Source of the DNA: Flavobacteriaceae bacterium | GTDB lineage: Bacteria > Bacteroidota > Bacteroidia > Flavobacteriales > Flavobacteriaceae | Direction: 5' to 3' | Assembly (NCBI GenBank): GCA_018657955.1 | Contig: JABHWD010000029.1 | Coordinates: 1-64,000 of the forward strand | DNA: 64,000 nt | Shown here: positions 7,846 through 13,491 of the stretch, piece after piece | How positions within the stretch are numbered: the stretch's first letter is position 1 | Layout: each line of letters starts with the position of its first letter | Program-made: the position numbers and the translations under genes | The notes under the pieces: model-generated | Told to the model about the DNA's origin: nothing | Databases searched by the model: none | Seen by the model: only the letters and a program-made list of their open reading frames with translations

Positions 7846-8271
7846 ATGAATTTAAAAGTTATTAGATACAAAAACTACGGATGTACTATGTCTTCTATGC
7901 CAGGTAAAGATATTTATGATAATAACTTCTTTTGGTCTTTTTACGAATTAAATAATGGAGAAATTATTGTATTAAATTATGTTGAGAACCTTACAAATAA
8001 CAAAGTAACTTCAAATAGTTATGAGTTTAATTATGCAAAACACGAATTAAAAAGTGGAAAAATTATAAATTATGAATTTGGTAACGCAAAGGCTATTAAT
8101 AAGAAAGAGATGTCTAAAGAGTTTTTTGATTGGTTTGATTCAGAACCGCCAGCAAAAGATATAAAAGAACTTAAGTTTCCGAACAAAAAGGAAAAAAAAT
8201 GTGTTAAAGAGTTCTTTATTAAAAATATATTAAAAACTAAAGAAGTTGCAACTGATGTTATTAATACCTAA
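7846..8271 (+). CDS. Unknown protein paired with the HTH gene (cassette cargo)
   Basis: 141 residues, soluble, rich in Lys, Asn and Glu. No signal peptide, membrane segment or recognised motif. The N-terminal half ('WSFYELNNGEIIVLNYVEN') looks beta-rich and the C-terminal half is basic and probably helical ('KKEKKCVKEFFIKNILK'). It follows the HTH gene by 6 nt, so the two are probably co-transcribed. Its stop codon TAA is the first TAA of repeat copy D, so insertion or loss at that site would preserve or change the protein end. Function unknown. Confidence 0.6.
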   Translation: MNLKVIRYKNYGCTMSSMPGKDIYDNNFFWSFYELNNGEIIVLNYVENLTNNKVTSNSYEFNYAKHELKSGKIINYEFGNAKAINKKEMSKEFFDWFDSEPPAKDIKELKFPNKKEKKCVKEFFIKNILKTKEVATDVINT

Positions 8272-8312
8272 ACCATAGGCATTTCTTCTTCTTTTAAAAT
8301 TATTGTAAATTG
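8268..8312 (-). repeat. Attachment-like repeat, copy D
   Basis: One substitution (GCATTTC) within the 31-bp core, then the arm ATTATTGTAAATTG as in copy C. Read in the recombinase frame it gives LKEEEMPMV and a stop. On the plus strand its first TAA terminates the 141-residue gene. Confidence 0.9.
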
Positions 8313-8331
8313 TAGGTATAAATTAAACATT

Positions 8332-8913
8332 ATGAAAAATATATTAATTACTCTTGCTTTACTTGTTTCTTTTAGTTCTATTGGGCAAACTGCTGGGATT
8401 GATAAGCTGAAAGCTATATGGATTGATGAAATGATTGAATTTGGGGATATATCAATTAAAAATATAGATTGGACAGCCACCTTTGTTCCATATTATACAA
8501 TAAGGGTAAATCCATACAATGGCTTAGCGATACCTTATAAGAAGTTTGAATCAAACCTTTCAATGATTTTGGGTAAATTAGATCTTCAGATGGGGGATTA
8601 TTATACAAAAAAAACTGCTAAAGATGCAAACAATAGAGAGATGACTTTATCTACTAATAGAATTGCAAGAGGAAGATATTGGATTGACTTTGAAGGTGCT
8701 GGATATGCTTCTTATATAAATCTTACTATTACAGATTCAAAAAATAATTTTGTGACTGTAGGAACTATTAGATTTGATAAAAAAGTAGAAGCTTATAAAA
8801 ATTACGATAAGACATATAGCAAATATATTAAGAAAAGAAAAATTGATAAAAGAAGAGCTAAAAGCGGTGAACAAGTACTTTTTGAGGAAATCCTAAAAAG
8901 ATATAACAACTAA
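8332..8913 (+). CDS. Secreted protein of unknown function (cassette cargo)
   Basis: 193 residues with a cleavable signal peptide ('LALLVSFSSIGQ'), so probably periplasmic or exported. The mature part has mixed polar and aromatic strands ('WTATFVPYYTIRVNPYNG', 'RGRYWIDFEGAGYASYINL') and ends in a strongly basic Lys/Arg-rich region. No recognised domain. It lies in the unit between copies D and E, 19 nt after the arm of D. Its TAA stop is the first TAA of copy E, which is at the same time the 3' end of the recombinase gene on the other strand, so the two genes converge and overlap by 4 bp. Confidence 0.65.
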   Translation: MKNILITLALLVSFSSIGQTAGIDKLKAIWIDEMIEFGDISIKNIDWTATFVPYYTIRVNPYNGLAIPYKKFESNLSMILGKLDLQMGDYYTKKTAKDANNREMTLSTNRIARGRYWIDFEGAGYASYINLTITDSKNNFVTVGTIRFDKKVEAYKNYDKTYSKYIKKRKIDKRRAKSGEQVLFEEILKRYNN

Positions 8914-8940
8914 ACCATAGGCATATCTTCTTCTTTTAAA
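8910..8940 (-). repeat. Attachment-like repeat, copy E, inside the recombinase 3' end
   Basis: The 31-bp core is the last nine sense codons (LKEEDMPMV) plus the TAG stop of the recombinase; beyond it the sequence is recombinase coding DNA, not the ATTATT arm found in the other copies. By analogy with integrons this would be the attI-like receiving site. Confidence 0.85.
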
Positions 8941-9953
8941 TCAGCAATCTCCAGACCGCGTAAGTAAGTTAAGCTTACATTTATAGATGAATGTCCCATT
9001 GCTTTCTGCAACTTGGTTAATGAACCAGTTCTTTTAAAGATTTCTATAGCACCAGAGTGTCTAAATGAGTATAGTGTTTGTCCTTGTTCAAGCAGATTAG
9101 ATTGCCTCTTAAAACGACTCCAAAGGGTCTTAAAATAGTCTTGATTTAAAGGTTGAGGTCTTCCAGAAAAGATATTATGATGAGGTTCTCCTTTCACAAG
9201 AACATCCCTAATATAAGAAGGTACAGGAACAATTCTATTTCTACCTGACTTATTCCTATGTCCCGATAAATTAATGTATTTCAGGTCATCAGAAAAGTCA
9301 CCCCAAGTAAGTTCTCTTATCTCACGATGTGGTCTTAAAAGGCATCCATAGGTCATTAGACAGCATAGATATAACTGTTTGTTATATGCTTTAATAGATT
9401 CAAGTATCTCATTGATATTGTCTAAGGGTTTATGAAGCGTTGAGGTAGGTTTCTTCAGTTTTACACTTTGAACTAAATTAGGTTTTAATTCAGTTAATAA
9501 TGGACTTAATGTAGATTTTACAGTTAGTTGCGTCTTTGGACTCCAATTAGGTCTTATAAGAAAGTTTCTAATATCTGATACTTGTAAGTTGTCAAGCATT
9601 AAGTTTCTTCTATTGTATTCAACCTCATAACGTTTCCAAAGAATAACTATCCGTTTTAAATCTTTTATAAAGCGTTCAGAACATCCTTGTGTAATCTTAA
9701 CCTCAACACCTTGAGCAAGTGCTTGAATAACTGTGATAGGTACTTCTTTAACTTCCTTTTTCTTTTGTTTAGGTCTCCAACCTTCTCTAAATTTTAATTC
9801 AAACGCTGCTTTGAGTAATGCAGGGTTATCGATACATCTTAATTTGATTTGAATAGCTTTTCCATTCCAAAAACGAAAACGCCTGTTATTATAATAAACA
9901 TTAATGAATACTTGTTTTTTGTCTTGACCAATTGTTACGTTAAAAGAGTTCAT
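8910..9953 (-). CDS. Tyrosine recombinase/integrase of the cassette island
   Basis: 347 residues. The C-terminal catalytic domain shows Arg207 ('CLLRPHREIRELTW'), Lys235 ('NKSGRNR'), Tyr295-x-x-Arg298 in place of HxxR ('LYSFRHSG'), His321 ('MGHSS') and nucleophile Tyr330 ('VSLTYLRGLE'). The N-terminal part is a basic, core-binding-like region. I see no IntI-specific insertion. The last nine codons, starting about 9 residues after the nucleophile, are the sequence repeated at 8268, 7532, 7184 and 5362. The gene reads away from the tRNA remnant and appears less AT-rich by eye than host genes. Two ACTGTCAGT boxes abut the start codon. Most likely role: site-specific capture or loss of the cargo units. 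Confidence 0.93.
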   Translation of the reverse strand: MNSFNVTIGQDKKQVFINVYYNNRRFRFWNGKAIQIKLRCIDNPALLKAAFELKFREGWRPKQKKKEVKEVPITVIQALAQGVEVKITQGCSERFIKDLKRIVILWKRYEVEYNRRNLMLDNLQVSDIRNFLIRPNWSPKTQLTVKSTLSPLLTELKPNLVQSVKLKKPTSTLHKPLDNINEILESIKAYNKQLYLCCLMTYGCLLRPHREIRELTWGDFSDDLKYINLSGHRNKSGRNRIVPVPSYIRDVLVKGEPHHNIFSGRPQPLNQDYFKTLWSRFKRQSNLLEQGQTLYSFRHSGAIEIFKRTGSLTKLQKAMGHSSINVSLTYLRGLEIADLKEEDMPMV

Positions 9954-9975
9954 ACTGTCAGTTATTACTGTCAGT
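9954..9975. promoter_or_regulatory. Paired near-palindromic boxes at the recombinase start
   Basis: ACTGTCAGT occurs at 9954-9962 and again at 9967-9975, 13 bp apart (about one and a quarter helical turns). Each box is nearly self-complementary. They lie immediately upstream of the recombinase ATG, so a protein bound here would control its expression, or they may be recombinase or accessory-factor arm sites. Confidence 0.5.
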
Positions 9976-10012
9976 CTTGAATAAAATAATTGTAACTTAA
10001 TGAAATCCAGCA

Positions 10013-10078
10013 GCTTGCATTGGTTAGAGCGTCGGATTCATAACCCGGAGGTCCCGAGTTCAAATCTCGGTCTCGCTA
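10013..10078 (+). tRNA. 5'-truncated tRNA-Met (CAU) remnant
   Basis: Canonical parts visible: 3' D-stem GAGC (10027-10030), anticodon stem-loop with loop TTCATAA (10037-10043, anticodon CAT), five-base variable loop (10049-10053), T-arm CCGAG/TTCAAAT/CTCGG (10054-10070), 3' acceptor strand TCTCGCT and discriminator A at 10078; no CCA. The 5' acceptor strand that should pair (GGCGAGA or similar) is absent; the upstream sequence does not pair. A left half of the D-stem (GCTT, 10013-10016) can still pair weakly. This looks like the 3' part of a tRNA left by integration. No intact tRNA occurs elsewhere in the window. Confidence 0.7.
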
Positions 10079-10095
10079 CTATTTTTCTAATAAAA

Positions 10096-11466
10096 TTAAC
10101 TTAATTTCTTTACTAACTGGGTTAGAGTTAATAATTCCTGAGAACCAGAATTCATGTCTTTAAGATTATACTTTTTATCATTTAATTCATCATCACCAAC
10201 AAAGACAACATAAGGTATATTGTTTTTATTTGCGTAACCCAATTGCTTTTTCAAGCTTAGTAGGTCTGGGTACAATTCTGTAGATATATTGTTTTCTCTC
10301 AATTTACTAATTGCATCTAATGAAAATAGAGAATTTTCTTTACCAAAGTTTAGAAATAAAACATTAACAGAGCTACCTTCTACAACTGGGAATAAATTTA
10401 ATTCATCTAAGACCATATATATTCTGTCTAATCCAAAACTAATACCAATACCACTCATATTAGATAATCCAAAAATTTCTGTTAGATTATCATACCTTCC
10501 TCCTCCAGCTATAGAGCCTATTGAAACAGTATTAGGTGCTGAAACTTCAAAAATTACACCAGTATAGTAGTCAATTCCTCTTGCTAAACTTAAATCAAAA
10601 TTTATAGAACAGCTTTTAAGACCAAGATCTTCTATTGTTGAATAGATAAATTCTAAATCACTGACCCCTTCTAAACCTGTTTTTGAATCTTTAAAAGTTG
10701 ATTTCAATAAAGGCATAGCCTTCCTGAAATCTCCTGAAAAATTTATTAGTTCAATTATAGTATTTATAGATTTTTTTGAAAACCCTTTTGATTCTAATTC
10801 CTGACCAACAGATTCTATTCCGATTTTATCTATTTTATCTAAAGCAGTTGTTAAATCATTAAATTTATCTTTACAGTCTAATATTTCAGAAAGTCCAACT
10901 AATATCTTCCTATTATTAATTTTAACTCTAGTTCCATTTAACATTAATGAATCAAAGATGCTATCAAACAACTGGATTAGTTCAATTTCTTGATAAAGCG
11001 ATTTTGATCCTATTACATCAGCATCACATTGAAGAAATTCTCTAAATCTTCCTCTCTGAGGTCTATCTGCTCTCCATACAGGTTGAATTTGAAATCTTTT
11101 AAAAGGAAGAGTGATCTCATTCTGGTTTTGAACTACATACCTGGCAAAAGGAACAGTTAGATCATATCTTAACGCTTTATCTGATATTTTAGAAGCAATT
11201 TTACCTTTATTACAATCAACTAAATCTTGATTATCCAGATCTTTTAAAAAATCTCCAGACTTTAAAATTTTAAAGATTAGCCTATCCCCTTCATCTCCAT
11301 ATTTACCCAATAGAGTGCTTGACCTTTCAAAGCTTGGAGTTTCAATTGGGTTAAATCCAAACTTCAAAAAGTTAGCTTTAATTATTTCAATTATATAATT
11401 TCTTTTATATAATTGAAGAGAATCAAAGTCTCTAGTCCCTTTTGGTATACCTGGTTTGTTCTTCAT
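10096..11466 (-). CDS. hisS: Histidyl-tRNA synthetase
   Basis: About 456 residues from the ATG at 11466; an in-frame ATG at 11475 overlaps a TAATTTTG promoter-like element (11473-11480), so the inner start is preferred. Class II features: 'PKGTRDF' at the start, motif 2 region 'QRGRFREFLQCDADVIG', the histidine-specific 'LARGIDYYTGVIFE', and 'GGGRYDNL' in motif 3. The C-terminal anticodon-binding domain begins around residue 360. It charges tRNA-His in the cytoplasm. It stands alone between the tRNA remnant and the ribosomal-protein operon. Confidence 0.95.
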   Translation of the reverse strand: MKNKPGIPKGTRDFDSLQLYKRNYIIEIIKANFLKFGFNPIETPSFERSSTLLGKYGDEGDRLIFKILKSGDFLKDLDNQDLVDCNKGKIASKISDKALRYDLTVPFARYVVQNQNEITLPFKRFQIQPVWRADRPQRGRFREFLQCDADVIGSKSLYQEIELIQLFDSIFDSLMLNGTRVKINNRKILVGLSEILDCKDKFNDLTTALDKIDKIGIESVGQELESKGFSKKSINTIIELINFSGDFRKAMPLLKSTFKDSKTGLEGVSDLEFIYSTIEDLGLKSCSINFDLSLARGIDYYTGVIFEVSAPNTVSIGSIAGGGRYDNLTEIFGLSNMSGIGISFGLDRIYMVLDELNLFPVVEGSSVNVLFLNFGKENSLFSLDAISKLRENNISTELYPDLLSLKKQLGYANKNNIPYVVFVGDDELNDKKYNLKDMNSGSQELLTLTQLVKKLS

Positions 11467-11527
11467 GTCAAACAAAATTATAATTTAATTATAAGTATTT
11501 AATTCTTTTATTAAAATAATTAAATAA

Positions 11528-11556
11528 AAAAACACCTATTTGAAATAGGTGTTTTT
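11528..11556 (-). terminator. Rho-independent terminator after the rpsF-rpsR-rplI operon
   Basis: Perfect 13-bp stem (11528-11540 with 11544-11556) around a TGA loop. It is flanked by A-runs on the left and T-runs on the right, so it can act on both strands. It lies 23 bp beyond the rplI stop. Confidence 0.85.
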
Positions 11557-11579
11557 AAAAAATATATTTTGATTTTATA

Positions 11580-12032
11580 TTATTTTTTTTCGGCAACTAC
11601 TTCAAATGATAAGTCAAATATTACATCTCTATGTAATCTAATAACTGCATTATATTTTCCTAATTTCTTTATTAAATTACCTGTAATCATTATTGATTTT
11701 TTATCAATTTCAATACCTTTTTCTTTTAGTTCGTTCTGAACATTTATATTGTTAACAGAGCCAAAAAGTTTCTTCCCCTCTCCTACTTTAGATTTTATTT
11801 TTATATCTAAAGCTTTAATTTTCTTTGCAACCTTATTTACATCATCAACTATTTTCTTATTCTTAACAGCTTGCTGTTTAATGTTTTCTGTTAATATTTT
11901 CTTGGCTGAAGATGTTGCTAGTATTGCTGAACCATTTGGTATTAAGAAATTCCTACCAAAACCATTCTTAACAGTAATGATATCATCCTTAAATCCAACA
12001 CCTTCTACGTCTTTTTTTAATATTATTTCCAT
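11580..12032 (-). CDS. rplI: 50S ribosomal protein L9
   Basis: 150 residues. The N-terminal rRNA-binding domain has the L9 pattern 'MEIILKKDVEGVGFKDDI' followed by 'VKNGFGRNFLIPNGSA'; a long connecting helix and a C-terminal domain follow. Normal family length. It is the last gene of the rpsF-rpsR-rplI operon, 12 nt after rpsR, and is followed by a strong hairpin terminator. Confidence 0.97.
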   Translation of the reverse strand: MEIILKKDVEGVGFKDDIITVKNGFGRNFLIPNGSAILATSSAKKILTENIKQQAVKNKKIVDDVNKVAKKIKALDIKIKSKVGEGKKLFGSVNNINVQNELKEKGIEIDKKSIMITGNLIKKLGKYNAVIRLHRDVIFDLSFEVVAEKK

Positions 12033-12044
12033 GTTTTAGGGATT

Positions 12045-12341
12045 TTACTTCAACAAATCAGCTACATATGGCATTAAAGCAAGATGTCTAGCTCTTTTTA
12101 CAGCAACAGACACCTTCCTTTGATATTTTAGTGATGTTCCTGTTAATCTTTTAGGCAATAACTTACCTTGTTCATTTACAAATTGTAATAAAAAATTGGG
12201 ATCTTTGTAATCTATATATTTAATTCCATATTTTTTAAACCTACAATATTTCTTTACAATAGTATTATCTATGTCTAAAGGAGTTAAATATCTAATTTGC
12301 CCATCATTTTTTCCTTTTGCTTGTTCTTGAATATTTGACAT
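12045..12341 (-). CDS. rpsR: 30S ribosomal protein S18
   Basis: 98 residues with the S18 core '[19 protein letters not shown]', '[18 protein letters not shown]' and '[14 protein letters not shown]'. The N-terminal tail has the usual low-complexity charged start. It binds S6 on the small-subunit platform. It begins 4 nt after rpsF and is followed by rplI; no priB or single-strand-binding gene lies in between, as is usual in Bacteroidota. Confidence 0.97.
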   Translation of the reverse strand: MSNIQEQAKGKNDGQIRYLTPLDIDNTIVKKYCRFKKYGIKYIDYKDPNFLLQFVNEQGKLLPKRLTGTSLKYQRKVSVAVKRARHLALMPYVADLLK

Positions 12342-12345
12342 AACT

Positions 12346-12684
12346 TTATGCTTTTATTTTTAGTTTTTCCCTTCTTTTCTCTGCCCATTCAATTGCATAC
12401 TTACCTAACTTTACAGTTAAAGTTCTCATAAACCTTTCATCTCTTCTAAATTCAACTTCTAGCTCTGAAATAACATTTGATTCAACAGAGTATTGAAAAA
12501 GGTGATAAAACCCACTCTTTTTATTTTGAATAGGATAAGCTAACTTTTTTAATCCCCAATTCTCCTTGGAAACAATTTTAGCACCTTTAGATGTTAAAAA
12601 CTTCTCATACTTCTGTACTGTTTCCTTTATCTGATCTTCAGATAAAACGGGATTTAAAATGAAAACAGTTTCATAATTATTCAT
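12346..12684 (-). CDS. rpsF: 30S ribosomal protein S6
   Basis: 112 residues from the ATG at 12684 ('[17 protein letters not shown]'). The reading frame is open for 18 more codons upstream, but a promoter (TACTTTTG at 12708-12715 with TTG 20 nt upstream) lies inside that extension, so the inner start is right. The S6 fold signatures '[11 protein letters not shown]', 'GFYHLFQYS' and '[16 protein letters not shown]' are present. It binds 16S rRNA together with S18. It is the first gene of the rpsF-rpsR-rplI operon. Confidence 0.95.
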   Translation of the reverse strand: MNNYETVFILNPVLSEDQIKETVQKYEKFLTSKGAKIVSKENWGLKKLAYPIQNKKSGFYHLFQYSVESNVISELEVEFRRDERFMRTLTVKLGKYAIEWAEKRREKLKIKA

Positions 12685-12707
12685 TTCTATTTGTTTTTTT
12701 AATGGCG

Positions 12708-12738
12708 CAAAAGTAGGTATTTTAAATTGTTTTGACAA
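12708..12738 (-). promoter_or_regulatory. rpsF operon promoter (Bacteroidota type)
   Basis: On the minus strand: TTG (12738-12736), 20-nt spacer, TACTTTTG (12715-12708). This fits the Bacteroidota sigma-ABfr consensus TTTG/TAnnTTTG, 23 bp before the rpsF start. Confidence 0.7.
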
Positions 12739-12803
12739 TTTTTTAGTTTAAATAAGCAAATTAGTTAATTTTATGATTAGAAAACATAAACTATTTTTTA
12801 AAA

Positions 12804-13490
12804 TTGATCCCAAATTGTATAATAATTGACCAAGATCCTAAGAATTTAGAAATTCTTAAAATACTAATAGAAAAACAAACATCTTTTTCAATATTATCAT
12901 GTTTTGATAATTTTAATGATTCAAAACATTTTTTAAACTCTATTAATGTTGATGTAATATTTATTGCCTTTAGTCTTCCTGAATTTGATCCATTTATCTT
13001 TTTAGATTCAATAAAATCAGATTCACAAATTGTTTTTATTAGCAATCAGACAGAGCATGCTTTTAAGAGTTTTGAATACAATGCCCTAGACTATATAGAA
13101 CATCCATTAAATGAAGAAAAAATTCAAAAAATTGAAATGAAATTACAGAAATTATACAATAATTCTGATCAAAAAAGTAAACCTCATTTATATCTTAAAA
13201 GTAACCTAAAAAAAAGGAAGGTATATACTAAAGATATAAAATGGGTAGAAGCATTAGGAGACTATGTTAAAGTTATTACATCAAAGTCAGATATTCTAGT
13301 ATTATCTTCTTTGAGGAGTTTTGAAAAAAAACTGCCTAGAAATAAATTCCTAAGAATTCATAAATCTTATATTATAAACCTTGACAGGATTGATAATCTT
13401 AGTAGCAAGAATGTAGAAATTGAATCTAACTTAATTCCTGTTAGTCGAAATAAAAAGGCAGAACTAGAGAAAATGCTAGAATCTAAATAA
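12804..13490 (+). CDS. LytTR transcriptional regulator with degenerate receiver domain
   Basis: 228 residues. The N-terminal receiver-like domain (residues 1-115) keeps the fold but not the chemistry: the acidic pocket is 'IIDQDP', the phospho-acceptor Asp is replaced by Ala55 in 'VIFIAFSLPEFD' and the conserved Lys by His100 in 'DYIEHP'. The C-terminal LytTR DNA-binding domain ('DIKWVEALGDYVKV', 'FLRIHKSYIINLDRI', 'IPVSRNKK') is intact. The start is a TTG, because no in-frame ATG follows the upstream stop. Divergent from rpsF, convergent with priA. Probably a phosphorylation-independent regulator. Confidence 0.88.
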   Translation: MIPNCIIIDQDPKNLEILKILIEKQTSFSILSCFDNFNDSKHFLNSINVDVIFIAFSLPEFDPFIFLDSIKSDSQIVFISNQTEHAFKSFEYNALDYIEHPLNEEKIQKIEMKLQKLYNNSDQKSKPHLYLKSNLKKRKVYTKDIKWVEALGDYVKVITSKSDILVLSSLRSFEKKLPRNKFLRIHKSYIINLDRIDNLSSKNVEIESNLIPVSRNKKAELEKMLESK

Positions 13491-13491
13491 A

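Larger units (their letters stand above)
5362..10078. mobile_element. Integron-like recombinase island with four cargo units
   Basis: The island is bounded on the left by repeat copy A (5362) and on the right by a 5'-truncated tRNA-Met (to 10078). A tyrosine recombinase (8910-9953) reads leftwards. Its 3' end is repeated as direct copies at 8268, 7532, 7184 and 5362. Cargo units between site starts: 8268-8910 (about 0.64 kb), 7532-8268 (0.74 kb), 7184-7532 (0.35 kb) and 5362-7184 (1.8 kb). Cargo genes lie on both strands. umuDC and the recombinase appear less AT-rich by eye than the flanking chromosome, while the 141- and 193-residue genes are as AT-rich as the host. No transposase, target duplication or phage structural gene is visible. 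Boundaries and mobility are inferred. Confidence 0.7.

Noticed and set aside
8268-8480. A 70-codon minus-strand frame ending in LKEEEMPMV as an integrase remnant
   Set aside because: Only the last nine codons, which are repeat copy D, match the recombinase. The preceding residues show no similarity to its Tyr330 region and lie antisense to the secreted-protein gene.
5362-8940. Repeat array as CRISPR
   Set aside because: The intervals between repeats are 0.35-1.8 kb and carry whole genes, repeats vary, and no cas genes are present.
5362-10078. Classical integron
   Set aside because: The recombinase has no visible IntI-specific insertion, the repeats have no attC-like internal inverted arms, and the receiving site is at the 3' end of the recombinase gene rather than at its 5' side.
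5362-10078. Prophage or insertion sequence
   Set aside because: There are no phage structural genes, transposase, terminal inverted repeats or recognisable target duplication.
10004-10078. Intact tRNA-Met gene
   Set aside because: The seven bases that would form the 5' acceptor strand do not pair with the 3' strand, while every other arm is good; a truncated remnant explains this better.
12773-12830. ATG at 12773 as start of the LytTR regulator
   Set aside because: It is in another reading frame and reaches a stop after about 17 codons; the regulator frame has a stop at 12774-12776 and begins with TTG at 12804.
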